40,724 bases of DNA, taken from positions 1 to 40,724 of IMG/VR virus record IMGVR_UViG_3300031885_000046. One strand, given 5' to 3'. Of this stretch, positions 1 through 8,004 are shown in pieces. The DNA is from a virus. The first letter of the stretch is position 1; every line of letters starts with the position of its first letter. Position numbers and translations under genes: made by a program. Below the pieces are notes generated by a model, which worked only from the letters and a program-made list of their open reading frames with translations, had not been told where the DNA came from and did not search any database.

Positions 1-898
1 AAACGGTATACATCCCCGCCACCACCGCAGCCATAATCTCGGCCTCGGTATAACGGTCCAATTGTTTAAGGCTATCGATAACGGGAGACAGATAAGGGAG
101 TCCCCGGCTTTGCCCTGGCCTCAGCATCCGGTAAAGGTGGATGACGTTACGTAGTCCGGTTTTTTCACCAAAGGCCGGGATCACGTCCCAGGTTCCTCCG
201 GTTTGGGCATTTAAAAGATTTCCGGGATGGCTTTGGCGAATATGATAAGCAACGGGAATGCCCTCGATCGTTTTTTGGACTCCCGCAGCCAGAAGGTTGG
301 TATCTCTGACGTTGTCTCTATTGCAGATACGGTCCGCCTCGATGATCTGAAGTCTCATATCGTAGGGCAAGGGGAGCCGCTTGATCTTCGGGAGTAAAAT
401 AAAAACATCTCCGTTTTCGAGCGTCTGTCTAAAAACCAGTTCCTGGATCGAGGCGAAATTGAGGATCCGGCAGGCGTCGCATTCCTGTGATTCGGCCCAG
501 AGACGAAATTCGCGCTCCGTTTTCTTCTCCCAGACGTCGGCCTCCTGATCCGTAAATTTGAGAACGTCGCGATCCAGGCGTGCCTGAAGCTTTAATCCGG
601 TGCCGATTACATTTGTGGTGGCTGTGTTTACCGCTCCGGTCGCCAGGGGGGCATTCCGGATTAAATCGCGGCTGCGGTCTCGAAGCGTGGGGAGATCGGG
701 AAGGATTGCGGAGTCCGCATCGACACCATGCGGTTTCCATGTGGAAAGCGATCGCTTGGAGGTTGAAGCCCCAGTATATGAACCGACAATGGATAACATC
801 CAGCGTGCTTTGAATCGTTGATGGGCCGTAACGGGAGCAAAATATTCGATAATCCGATCAACGATGTTTTTCTCCGGAGGATTTAATTTGGTCATCAT
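1..898 (-). CDS. Portal protein, N-terminal part (cut by window start)
   Basis: Lambda gpB-type portal (phage portal, lambda family), the dodecameric ring at the capsid vertex through which DNA is packaged and to which the connector attaches. The frame is open from a double ATG at 898/895 to base 1. Reverse-strand translation begins MMTKLNPPEKN and contains NAPLATGAVNTATTNVIGTG, the hallmark segment of lambda-type portals. The ATG at 898 overlaps the stop of the preceding gene as ATGA, so the two are translationally coupled. The C-terminal part is at the other end of the window. Its overlap with bases 1-278 is about 90% identical in DNA and nearly identical in protein (visible changes I/V and Q/K). 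Joined, the gene has 544 codons, close to lambda gpB (533 residues). Confidence 0.93.
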   Translation of the reverse strand, partial: MMTKLNPPEKNIVDRIIEYFAPVTAHQRFKARWMLSIVGSYTGASTSKRSLSTWKPHGVDADSAILPDLPTLRDRSRDLIRNAPLATGAVNTATTNVIGTGLKLQARLDRDVLKFTDQEADVWEKKTEREFRLWAESQECDACRILNFASIQELVFRQTLENGDVFILLPKIKRLPLPYDMRLQIIEADRICNRDNVRDTNLLAAGVQKTIEGIPVAYHIRQSHPGNLLNAQTGGTWDVIPAFGEKTGLRNVIHLYRMLRPGQSRGLPYLSPVIDSLKQLDRYTEAEIMAAVVAGMYTV

Positions 899-1113
899 CC
901 CACCGGCGTCACGGCTCTCACCTTAATCCCGCCGTCGCTGAGTTCTTTAACTTTTCGATCCCAGGACATGATGTTCTCCTTGATCAACTTCCCATCGGCC
1001 CGGCTCAAAGACCGCCCACCGATCGAATAAGACTGTCCGGAAGCGACCTTATCGTCGGCCTCCATCCAGAGAGCCAATTTTGCTTCTGCCTGCGCAAGCG
1101 TGATTCCAGCCAT
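895..1113 (-). CDS. gpW-position head-tail connector-like protein (DUF6148-like)
   Basis: A 72-residue protein beginning MAGITLAQAEAKLALW with the segment SGQSYSIGGRSLSRAD, which I recognise as the DUF6148 pattern found beside portals in many siphophages. It sits exactly between the terminase block and the portal, the place of gpW in lambda, so it probably helps join head and tail or stabilises packaged DNA. The family assignment is from memory of the motif and the role is inferred from position. The stop overlaps the portal start (ATGA). The ribosome site is weak (AAGAGA about 9 bases upstream). Confidence 0.75.
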   Translation of the reverse strand: MAGITLAQAEAKLALWMEADDKVASGQSYSIGGRSLSRADGKLIKENIMSWDRKVKELSDGGIKVRAVTPVG

Positions 1114-1211
1114 TTGAAAAAGATTCTCTTATATTTCAATTTTGAAAGGAAGACCCATTTTGTGTATTTTGTGCCTTATTGTAGAAAATCTTTTATAGGA
1201 AAGGAGTATTT

Positions 1212-1403
1212 TTATGAATTTTTATGAACTTGGTAGGTTTTTATATAAAGGTCAACAGATTCTGAGGTTATTCGGAGGCCCCTAAGATTAGGGAATCTTG
1301 AATGACCGATAAGATAGCCATCTCTTACTAAATTCAAAACAGTATTGGGATGAACAGATAAAATTTCTGCTACTTCATCAACCCTTAGCAATCGCTTTTC
1401 CAT
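1212..1403 (-). CDS. Small helix-turn-helix protein (excisionase/MerR-like fold)
   Basis: About 63 residues from MEKRLLRVDEVAEILSVHPN. The pattern 'RVDEVAEILSVHPNTVLNLVRDGYL' followed by 'RITSESVDLYI' is the winged HTH_17/excisionase-like DNA-binding domain (helix, turn, recognition helix, then a 'resLdlyi' helix). I chose the ATG at 1403, which overlaps the upstream gene by 26 bases, rather than the ATG at 1466, which would overlap it by 89. It could bind the endonuclease gene region or regulate the moron; as an Xis it is far from int (20.9 kb), which argues against that. It follows a gene whose own C-terminus is a second HTH of the same type. Confidence 0.6.
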   Translation of the reverse strand: MEKRLLRVDEVAEILSVHPNTVLNLVRDGYLIGHSRFPNLRGLRITSESVDLYIKTYQVHKNS

Positions 1404-1992
1404 CTTTTTGTTCCATTTCTTCAAACCATTTTTTAACATCGGTTTTCCTAAATCTGATATGACCATAAAAGTTCAAGGTGGGCGGGAGATCCCTTTTCTC
1501 AGAAATCCATCTTTTAATTTTATTTGGGGTAACCTGAAGAATTGTTGCAAAATCATCTATTGTAAGCAAAACCTCTATCCCGAATAATTCTTCAATATTG
1601 AGATTTTCCCCTAATTTCATATTTTTCGAATGTTTTAACCATTCTTTCGCGCCTGTACGTGATTTCGTCTCTTCAAGGGTCATTTTCGCCTGCGTTGTCA
1701 ATTCAACATTTTGATCGAAAACTTCTCGAATGTACATCATTAATTTTTCAGATGGTTTAAACCATTCTCCATTCACCCGGGAATCTTGATATCGTAAATG
1801 CAAAGCAAACTCTTCTTCCCACGTACCCTTTTTAATGGCTAAGATATCAAAGGCGAATGGTAATCCACCCTGTAGATTCTGCAATCTTCGTACAGCTTTT
1901 TTGGCAATTCCTATTTTTACTAATTTATTATTGCACTCCTGAATAAAATATATTTGCCCTTCTTTTTGTGATCTGGGCATTCCGGGAATCAT
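1378..1992 (-). CDS. GIY-YIG/T5orf172-type protein with C-terminal HTH
   Basis: 204 residues. The N-terminal 85 residues carry the T5orf172/MUG113 pattern of the GIY-YIG superfamily: IYFIQ, then KLVKIGIAKKAVRRLQNLQ, a conserved Glu and His in EEEFALHLRY, and GEWFKPSEKL. The last 65 residues (LLTIDDFATILQVTPNKIKRW ... IRFRKTDVKKWFEEM) form an excisionase-like HTH. A plausible role is a homing-type or regulatory endonuclease whose HTH supplies DNA specificity; catalysis is not proven because MUG113-type members vary. It lies between terminase and connector genes, a place where lambdoid phages carry accessory genes. The start at 1992 has GGGGGAG just upstream and overlaps the previous gene's stop (ATGA). 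Confidence 0.65.
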   Translation of the reverse strand: MIPGMPRSQKEGQIYFIQECNNKLVKIGIAKKAVRRLQNLQGGLPFAFDILAIKKGTWEEEFALHLRYQDSRVNGEWFKPSEKLMMYIREVFDQNVELTTQAKMTLEETKSRTGAKEWLKHSKNMKLGENLNIEELFGIEVLLTIDDFATILQVTPNKIKRWISEKRDLPPTLNFYGHIRFRKTDVKKWFEEMEQKDGKAIAKG

Positions 1993-2156
1993 TTTCTCCC
2001 CCTTAAGAGTCTTCTAAAAAATGTTTTAATCCGGGTCCATTTCTTTGGCTTGCTAAAAGGCGCCCTGGGCTGACTCGTAAGTCTTCTAACATCCTTTTCC
2101 TTCAGATGAAGCCGGATCTTCATGCCGTTATCAAGAATCAGGACCGCTTTTCTCAT
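1989..2156 (-). CDS. Small basic hypothetical protein
   Basis: 55 residues, beginning MRKAVLILDNGMKIRLHLKE and ending RRLLRGRK; about a third of residues are Lys or Arg. The ATG at 2156 overlaps the stop of the glycosyltransferase-methyltransferase gene (TGATG) and has AAGGAG just upstream. Its stop overlaps the next start (ATGA). Coupling at both ends argues it is real although it is short. I do not recognise a family. The first 20 residues look like a beta-rich N-terminus and the rest is strongly cationic, so RNA, DNA or membrane contact is possible. Confidence 0.6.
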   Translation of the reverse strand: MRKAVLILDNGMKIRLHLKEKDVRRLTSQPRAPFSKPKKWTRIKTFFRRLLRGRK

Positions 2157-3442
2157 CAAAACTCCTTATACCAGATGGATTCGTAAATCCCGGTGATCTG
2201 GCCCAGAACATCATGGACCGCCTTCCAGACTTCGTTATAGTCGTGACCGCAAATGAGTCTTTTGCATTTCGGCAGCCAGAGCTCGATATCCTTTTTTACC
2301 GTTTCATAGGAATGATCTCCGTCGATGAAGACCATATCCGCATCGGTGTTATACATCTCGGCAGCATCCCGGCTGCTCATCTTCATAATTTCAAGGTTCG
2401 GATACTGGCCCACATTTTCCACAAATCTTTCATAGATCTTTTCTTTTTCAGCGCGGTCCCGCGTCGAAAATTGGGCATCCGGGCTCCCCTTGAAATGATC
2501 CACGCACCAGACCTTCCCCCGGCATCCTTCCAACAATGCCTTGGCCGATCTTCCTTTCCAACAACCAATCTCGACGACAGAACTCATTTCTTTCGCCCGG
2601 TCTTCCAACCATTCAAGCTCGAGTTCGGTGGTCCAGCCTTCGATATTGTTATCGATGGGACGATCCGGAGCTTGTTTTATGATCATCCTCTGCCAGTTGA
2701 CGGGGTAGGCAATGGGACCTTCCCAATGCAGGAGAGGAATTTGAGTATGACACCAGATTTCATATCCGATTTTTCTCGCCCGCTCGCAAAAAGCATAGTC
2801 TTCTGAATAATAATGACGGATACCGAAATCTCTTTCAACAAAAGCCAGCCACAAAGCCCAGCTCCCAGGAATATCAATATCATCACCTTCAAATTGCTTA
2901 AACCTTTCCCAATAGAGTTCGGGATAAGATTCGATCATTTTGACAAGGGCATCCTTTCTCATAAAAATAAAGCCACCGTTTAGCCATTTGATCTTGATCG
3001 TCCCATCTGGCCGCACAGACTCGCCGTGAAGAAACTTTGAGACCGGCATATTACCTTTGGGGCCTTTGTCTGTTTTAAAAGAATAGGTTGCACCGATGAT
3101 CGGTCGATCGCTCTGAATCATCATGTTGATGGCCTCGGCAGGAAAGCTCACATCTTCATCGAGAATAAAATAGTAATCATAGACATCCCCTTCATCATAA
3201 AGTTTCTTCCAGATACCCAATAGTGTGGATCGAGACCGATCGATGGTGCTTCCCGTTACCCTCTGGAAAAGAAATTGATGTTCCGGATTTTTTTCAACCA
3301 TCTCCACCAGGGAGTTCTCAAACATGGGATGAAATTCGAGTGAATAGGCTTTAAAATTTTTCAGCCCAATCTCCTGAGCCAGCTCCAGGACACGCTCTTT
3401 TTTCATTATTTTATACTGAGAGATCGCAACGAAGATCTTCAT
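2156..3442 (-). CDS. Fused glycosyltransferase (GT-A) and SAM methyltransferase
   Basis: 428 residues with two domains. Residues 1 to about 245 look like a GT-A glycosyltransferase: DYYFILDEDVSFP supplies the DxD-like metal site (LDED), followed by WLNGGFIFMRKDAL and HYYSEDYAFCERARKIGYEIW, typical of glycosyltransferases. Residues about 268-428 are a class I methyltransferase of the Methyltransf_24 type: SSVVEIGCWKGRSAKALLEG (SAM motif I, near residue 290) and DMVFIDGDHSYETV (near 367). It probably modifies a glycan or nucleotide-linked substrate in the infected cell or on the virion. It is an accessory gene inserted in the head operon between terminase and connector. The ATG at 3442 lies about 30 bases after the upstream gene. 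Confidence 0.8.
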   Translation of the reverse strand: MKIFVAISQYKIMKKERVLELAQEIGLKNFKAYSLEFHPMFENSLVEMVEKNPEHQFLFQRVTGSTIDRSRSTLLGIWKKLYDEGDVYDYYFILDEDVSFPAEAINMMIQSDRPIIGATYSFKTDKGPKGNMPVSKFLHGESVRPDGTIKIKWLNGGFIFMRKDALVKMIESYPELYWERFKQFEGDDIDIPGSWALWLAFVERDFGIRHYYSEDYAFCERARKIGYEIWCHTQIPLLHWEGPIAYPVNWQRMIIKQAPDRPIDNNIEGWTTELELEWLEDRAKEMSSVVEIGCWKGRSAKALLEGCRGKVWCVDHFKGSPDAQFSTRDRAEKEKIYERFVENVGQYPNLEIMKMSSRDAAEMYNTDADMVFIDGDHSYETVKKDIELWLPKCKRLICGHDYNEVWKAVHDVLGQITGIYESIWYKEF

Positions 3443-3475
3443 ACTTATCCTTCCTACCTCTGCCGCACTCAGGCA

Positions 3476-4228
3476 TTATTTCTCTGGAATCATCCCACGA
3501 GCTTTGACCGCTTCGAGTTCTTCTTCGAAAGAGGGAAAGTCCTGATCATCACCCATAAGAGAAGAAGAGGGTTTTTCTTCTCGTGATTGATGAGGCAGTA
3601 AAAGCTGGCCACCCCTGCGGAATGATTCAATGGTCTGGAGATCTCCCTCGAAAAAAATCTGCAACGGGTAATGCGTCTCCTTACGACCAGACCCATGCGT
3701 CTCCCTCAACACTCTTTTCAGCTTCAATGGGATCCCTGAAAAGCGGCCGATGAGACCGGTGAGATAATCGAATCCAGAATTTAAATCGATGATACTGTTC
3801 CGGCTACCTATATCGATTTGATAACAACCGGCGATGCTTACTTTTGGCAGAACGAAAATTAAATGGCCTCGGGGTCCGCATCCTTTACCCAAAGTCTCAC
3901 AAGGGCAGCTCCTCTCCTCCCGTTGATCCGCGCCATTGGATCGGCGAACTCGGACGCCATCTCCCAAACACTTCAATCCACCAGCACCCCACCATTCGAG
4001 TCTCTGAGGAAAAATAATTGCAGGATCGTTGACGGGAAACAGAATGTCGAGTTCCGTCGGCTTCTCTCCGTAGATCTTCTTCACTTCCGCAGGACAGACA
4101 AAAAAAGGAACTTCCTTAGGGTGTGTTTTACCACCTTCCGAAATAACTTTTTCGCCCAACCGGATCTTCCCGATCCTTGGCAGCCGGCGGATATCGGAGA
4201 GACCTTTTATTTTTGTAAAACCTTCCAT
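3476..4228 (-). CDS. Recombination-directionality-factor-like (Gp3-like) protein
   Basis: 250 residues starting MEGFTKIKGLSDIRRLPRIG, then KIRLGEKV, FFVCPAEVKKIYGEKPTELD, ILFPVNDPAIIFPQ and ISIAG-type 'GCYQIDIGSRNSI'. This resembles the family often labelled recombination directionality factor-like (Gp3-like). The cysteines in KCLGDG and SCPCETLGKGC could bind zinc. True Gp3 proteins reverse serine integrases, but this phage encodes a tyrosine integrase, so a role as RDF is doubtful here. The tail (residues 215-250) is acidic and low in complexity. GTGAGAA precedes the start. Encoded just after the terminase and a 53-residue gene, it may act in packaging or in head-operon regulation instead. 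Confidence 0.55.
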   Translation of the reverse strand: MEGFTKIKGLSDIRRLPRIGKIRLGEKVISEGGKTHPKEVPFFVCPAEVKKIYGEKPTELDILFPVNDPAIIFPQRLEWWGAGGLKCLGDGVRVRRSNGADQREERSCPCETLGKGCGPRGHLIFVLPKVSIAGCYQIDIGSRNSIIDLNSGFDYLTGLIGRFSGIPLKLKRVLRETHGSGRKETHYPLQIFFEGDLQTIESFRRGGQLLLPHQSREEKPSSSLMGDDQDFPSFEEELEAVKARGMIPEK

Positions 4229-4235
4229 TGGATTC

Positions 4236-4397
4236 TCACTTGAAATGGGAGAGGATGAGGTTCATCTTGCGTCTCAATATCCGTAGCGCTTCAATATGCG
4301 TTCGGAGTAATTTTATATAGAGGCCATCACAGGCTTTTTTGTCGAACCCTATTGGTTTAACATCCCATTCAATATCCAAATAACGAGGCACTTTCAT
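4236..4397 (-). CDS. Small hypothetical protein downstream of terminase
   Basis: 53 residues, MKVPRYLDIEWDVKPIGFDK to LRRKMNLILSHFK. The ATG at 4397 overlaps the terminase stop as ATGA and is preceded by AAAGGAG, a strong ribosome site inside the last terminase codons. Its C-terminal half is a predicted amphipathic basic helix. No family recognised. Confidence 0.6.
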   Translation of the reverse strand: MKVPRYLDIEWDVKPIGFDKKACDGLYIKLLRTHIEALRILRRKMNLILSHFK

Positions 4398-6433
4398 ACC
4401 ACTCCTTTCGAAATCTGCCTTCTCCGGTCTCCCTGATCCCGTAAAATAACTTTCACCCCACCATGATATTCCGGATCGGCCAGGGCAAATGCAATAACCG
4501 TCGCATCGAGTAAGTGATTCGCCTGTTTTTTCCGTATCCAGGCCGATTTTCCGTCTTTTTGGATCCTCTTCTCTTCCGCCAATAAATGATTAAGATACTC
4601 TTCATCGGTCTGGTTATGAAATGTGAAGAGACCGCTGATAGTCCTTTTTCTAAATTCAACTTGGCATTTTCCGCAAGAGAGCGACTCACCGGATAATATC
4701 TCTAATGTTTTGAATTTGTTCATTGTGTGACACTTCGGACATTCGTAATTATTTCTTGATAGATGAAACCAGAGAGCGTCCTTCATCATATCGGTGTTGA
4801 TTTCAAGAAGGATAACTCCGCCGGGGATTACTCTTCCTTTATCTCCCGGCATCTTCTCAATCCGGCTTTCTTTGACGCGGTGCGTCGAAGCGTGGGACAT
4901 CCCTTTCGTTCCAATCAATCCGGGTCTCTTCATTCTCCGTATAAAATCATAAGCCGCCGCGGTCATCGTCGTATCCACGGTCTCATATTGCCCGCCGCCC
5001 GTATCGATCCCAATTCTCCAGATCATAAATTGTCTATCCTCACCATCGATGCGATAAGTCCAGTGAGAAACCAATTTTTCCAGTTCGCTGGTATCATAAT
5101 CACCGGCGAGCCATCCGTAATGAACGAGATGAGAGCTCATATCAGGTTTCCATGCAATTATTGAAAACCAAAATCCTCCCTGTCCGGGATCGATTCCGCA
5201 TGTGAGAGCCACGGTATCTTTGGGACAGATCAATGGAGCCAGGTTGATCTTGTTTTTCATCAATTCCAGTTCCGTTTCCGAAAATACCACTTCTTCCCAG
5301 GGCCTGGCGGCATTATACATTCTCCAGTTCCGCATCGGTGCAAAGTCCTGGCCCCCTTCCAGTTTTTGATTCGCTTCAAGAAAGTCCTTTGCGATAATCC
5401 CGAATGTCCCCCCACTGAAAGGCGAATACCATTTTGGAAGATGGAAGCCGATCTTTTTGACTCGTCTGTCACTAAGCACATCATCGAGGGGTATCGTCTC
5501 TTCGGTCTTTGCCCGGATATTCTTCATAATCTGCTCACACGGATCCGGAATCAACCTCGCCCTCCATTCCCCTTTTGTGAGCATTCGGATCTTATCCATA
5601 TTCGATATCTTGCCCTGACAGGCTTCGCATTCATACCAGGCGATCTCCTCGACCACAACCGGATCATGGTCATCACCGAACCGGACATTCTCCCAGTAAA
5701 GGATTTGTATCACGCCACAATGGGGACAGGGAATCCAGTATTCAAAAACATACCGGCAACTTTTGAGTGCCTGCCAGATATTGCCTTCCGGCGCAGTAGG
5801 TGATGAAGCGAGGATCTCCTTCCGGTTTGAAAACGTTGTTGTAGTTTGCTCGATCCCCTTGATCGGATCGATCGCATGTTCACCGACCGCTTTTTTTATT
5901 TCATCCGCTTCATCCACGATTAAATACCGGTTTGACCTCGTCGTGGTTTGGCTCTCCGATCCTGCCCAGGCCATCGCCAGGACCATCGTCACAAAATTCA
6001 TCCGGAGTTTTGTATAGTCATCCGGATTGTCAGGTATTCGTTTCCGGATCTCTTCACAGGCCTGAAAAATCGGATCCAGTTTCGTTTCAAAATATTCCTT
6101 CGCTTTATCCCGGGTCGGCAAGAGAAAGGTTGCAGGACCTGGATCCTGCGCGATCACGTAAGAAATATATGGACATAACACCCCCATGGTTTTCCCAAGT
6201 TGTCGTCCCCAAACTAAAATAATCGTTTCGACAAAAATATTTTCGAGCGCCCGAAGCGGACCTTTGGTATAGGGAGTCCGGGAAATCCGGAGCAATCCGG
6301 GTTCCGCCGCCATCTTCTCCGAGAGCCGAACATTTTTTTGAATCCATTCCGGAATGGAAATGTCATCCGGTGGCCGCACCCTGTTTTTGATCTTGTTTAG
6401 AATATCGATTCTTAATTGTTGGTTTGGGTGCAT
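4394..6433 (-). CDS. Terminase large subunit, GpA family
   Basis: The packaging motor ATPase and nuclease. From the ATG at 6433 it is 679 residues (lambda gpA is 641); the open frame continues 93 codons further upstream but that part is the shadow of the small-subunit gene. Visible motifs: ATPase Walker A VWGRQLGKT (about residue 73-81), Walker B RYLIVDEADE (about 170), a coupling region, and nuclease-type acidic motifs LTCGIDPGQGG (about 414) and RIGIDTGGG. Two CxxC pairs (CPHC/CEAC and CPKC/CGKC) suggest structural zinc sites, as in many GpA terminases. It overlaps the small subunit by 71 bases, as a coupled pair. Confidence 0.93.
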   Translation of the reverse strand: MHPNQQLRIDILNKIKNRVRPPDDISIPEWIQKNVRLSEKMAAEPGLLRISRTPYTKGPLRALENIFVETIILVWGRQLGKTMGVLCPYISYVIAQDPGPATFLLPTRDKAKEYFETKLDPIFQACEEIRKRIPDNPDDYTKLRMNFVTMVLAMAWAGSESQTTTRSNRYLIVDEADEIKKAVGEHAIDPIKGIEQTTTTFSNRKEILASSPTAPEGNIWQALKSCRYVFEYWIPCPHCGVIQILYWENVRFGDDHDPVVVEEIAWYECEACQGKISNMDKIRMLTKGEWRARLIPDPCEQIMKNIRAKTEETIPLDDVLSDRRVKKIGFHLPKWYSPFSGGTFGIIAKDFLEANQKLEGGQDFAPMRNWRMYNAARPWEEVVFSETELELMKNKINLAPLICPKDTVALTCGIDPGQGGFWFSIIAWKPDMSSHLVHYGWLAGDYDTSELEKLVSHWTYRIDGEDRQFMIWRIGIDTGGGQYETVDTTMTAAAYDFIRRMKRPGLIGTKGMSHASTHRVKESRIEKMPGDKGRVIPGGVILLEINTDMMKDALWFHLSRNNYECPKCHTMNKFKTLEILSGESLSCGKCQVEFRKRTISGLFTFHNQTDEEYLNHLLAEEKRIQKDGKSAWIRKKQANHLLDATVIAFALADPEYHGGVKVILRDQGDRRRQISKGVV

Positions 6434-6878
6434 GTAGTGGCTTCGCCATTTGTTCCAAATAATAATTATGCTCTTTGCGAAGAAGCATTTCGATTTCTTT
6501 TTGATCTTTACATAGCACAAGAGCGGGCGACAATCTTTTAGCCAAACCTTTAATTCCTTGAGAAAATTCAACAACCAAAATCGAAAGTATTTCCTCGAGT
6601 TGTTCCACCGGAATAAGTTTTTTTTCCATCTCTGCGGCCTTACATTCATCCTGTCTCCGTTTCGCCCGTTCTCTACGAAGTTTCTCCTGTCGAATATCGC
6701 CGTAATCGTCACGCGGGCTCCAAATATTGTTCCTGATCCAATGCAGACAGTTCTTTAACGGATAGCATTTCTTTTTCTTGTTGTAAGGGAGGCCCTTCTC
6801 CCTCCAATGCCGAAGCGTTTCCCGACTAATCGTGAGTAAATAAACCATCTGTTTTGAACTGATTTGAAATTCATTCAC
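6363..6878 (-). CDS. Terminase small subunit, Nu1-like
   Basis: 171 residues. The N-terminus MNEFQISSKQMVYLLTISRE with TLRHWREKGLPY is a winged HTH like that of lambda Nu1, which recognises cos DNA. A highly charged helical middle follows (RQEKLRRERAKRRQDECKAA) and then LEEILSILVVEFSQGIKGLA, as in Nu1-type proteins. It directly precedes and overlaps the GpA-type large subunit. Nu1-type systems usually cut at cos sites, so a cos site would be expected close by. Confidence 0.82.
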   Translation of the reverse strand: MNEFQISSKQMVYLLTISRETLRHWREKGLPYNKKKKCYPLKNCLHWIRNNIWSPRDDYGDIRQEKLRRERAKRRQDECKAAEMEKKLIPVEQLEEILSILVVEFSQGIKGLAKRLSPALVLCKDQKEIEMLLRKEHNYYLEQMAKPLHAPKPTIKNRYSKQDQKQGAATG

Positions 6879-6977
6879 ACTTCCCTACCTGCAATGGTCA
6901 ACCTGAAAAAAGTTTGGCTCGCACGTGAGGATTGCGGGTTTACGCGTCTCATCGGTCAAGGCTCCTGGAAGGACCCA

Positions 6978-7535
6978 TCATTTAAACTTCACCTTTGATC
7001 GTTTCTCTAATTGATCCCAAAAGATCCACTTAAAATAGGCCAGGACGTCCGAGGATGCGATATCCCATATGGCACCCCTCACTAATGCCGGGATAGATGG
7101 ACCACGATTCACTTTCCAACTGAGTGGATATCGTTCTTTCCCTGTGCGAATCATCGCGCCGGTCCAACCCTTTTTCGAGGTCCTGATAAATGCGTGAGGG
7201 ATTCGCATCGCATTGCGCTTTTGCACAAATGCCGTTACGCCTTTGGCATCTTGAACCGCGTGGAAATGATGATAAAGGGAAAGGATCTTTCCTTTTACTC
7301 TAAACATAATTTCATTGGATGTCTGGGTCGTTCGCACTATTTCTATCGCCTCTTTGGCCTTTGAAGTTTCAATATTATAATTGCTCGTAACCAGATCGAC
7401 AATCTGCTTCTTGCCAAACGTCGCCGATTGATCAAGGGCCGATCTCATTGCCTTTCGAATCAGATCGCCGCTAAAGGTTTGTCTGAGATCCTCGAGGCCT
7501 TCTAATTTTAAATCCATCTTGAAAAGTTGAGCCAT
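6978..7535 (-). CDS. Minor tail protein Z-like
   Basis: 185 residues. The order LRQTFSGDLIRKAMRSALDQ, then FGKKQIVDLVTSNYNI, followed by beta-rich FRVKGKILSLYHHFHAV, IRTSKKGWTGAMIRTGK and a C-terminal basic helix, fits prophage minor tail protein Z (GPZ family), which helps tail completion. In lambda, Z lies between FII and U. Here that place (35.57 kb) has no Z and the gene sits upstream of Nu1 instead. The ribosome site AAAGGAGG-like precedes the start at 7535. Family identification is from pattern memory and is moderately certain. Confidence 0.65.
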   Translation of the reverse strand: MAQLFKMDLKLEGLEDLRQTFSGDLIRKAMRSALDQSATFGKKQIVDLVTSNYNIETSKAKEAIEIVRTTQTSNEIMFRVKGKILSLYHHFHAVQDAKGVTAFVQKRNAMRIPHAFIRTSKKGWTGAMIRTGKERYPLSWKVNRGPSIPALVRGAIWDIASSDVLAYFKWIFWDQLEKRSKVKFK

Positions 7536-7566
7536 AAGAAATTAACCTCCTTTCCGAGGCGGCCAG

Positions 7567-7767
7567 TTACCCATCGCTCGCCCAATAACTCAGTTCATCA
7601 TCGGCAGCTTCTTCTGGACTATCTTCAAGGCGAATTTCAAAAGCAGCACTTCCCAGGGGAGTTGAATCATCGCTCATCGCTTTTGTTTGTTCTTCTGCTT
7701 CTTCTTCAGATAATCCCCTTTCAATCATCCTCTCCTTGTATCGTTTTAACCATTCTTCCTTTTCCAT
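7567..7767 (-). CDS. Small acidic hypothetical protein
   Basis: 66 residues, MEKEEWLKRYKERMIERGLS then EEEAEEQTKAMSDDSTP; an N-terminal helix with a Glu-rich, acidic C-terminal half. AAAGGGGAAGAGAG precedes the start. Such short acidic proteins are common between phage replication and packaging genes; no function can be assigned. Confidence 0.5.
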   Translation of the reverse strand: MEKEEWLKRYKERMIERGLSEEEAEEQTKAMSDDSTPLGSAAFEIRLEDSPEEAADDELSYWASDG

Positions 7768-7779
7768 CTCTCTTCCCCT

Positions 7780-8004
7780 TTATATTCCTTCTGTAATGCT
7801 CGGCATTTTCATTCGCTCTGGATGCTCATTCTTGAACTTCACAAATTTACAAAAGATAACATCAACATGAACTTCACATGGAAAGGTTTCCTTACCTAAT
7901 AACTCAAATACCAAACCTTGGAAACCTTGCATCGCCTTTGCTACATCTTCTTTCTTATTAAGTGAAAATACCTTCTTGGTTTGGATTGGTTCATCCTTAT
8001 CCAT
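7780..8004 (-). CDS. Small hypothetical protein
   Basis: 74 residues from MDKDEPIQTKKVFSLNKKED. I prefer the ATG at 8004 because GGGGAGGAGGGG lies just upstream and the start then overlaps the RusA stop by 8 bases; the frame opens earlier, at 8037. It contains one short hydrophobic segment (FQGLVFELLG) and CEVHVDVIFCKF. No family recognised. Confidence 0.5.
   Translation of the reverse strand: MDKDEPIQTKKVFSLNKKEDVAKAMQGFQGLVFELLGKETFPCEVHVDVIFCKFVKFKNEHPERMKMPSITEGI

Noticed and set aside
2213-2806. Plus-strand frame of 197 codons
   Set aside because: It is the complement of the methyltransferase domain, with no ribosome site or recognisable domain.
3476-4228. Calling this gene a working recombination directionality factor
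   Set aside because: Known Gp3 factors act with serine integrases, while this phage has a tyrosine integrase; only the family resemblance is kept.
3863-4243. Plus-strand frame of 126 codons
   Set aside because: Shadow of the Gp3-like gene on the opposite strand.
4394-6712. 772-residue terminase start
   Set aside because: The first 93 codons lie in the small-subunit gene and look like shadow sequence; the ATG at 6433 gives a normal GpA length.
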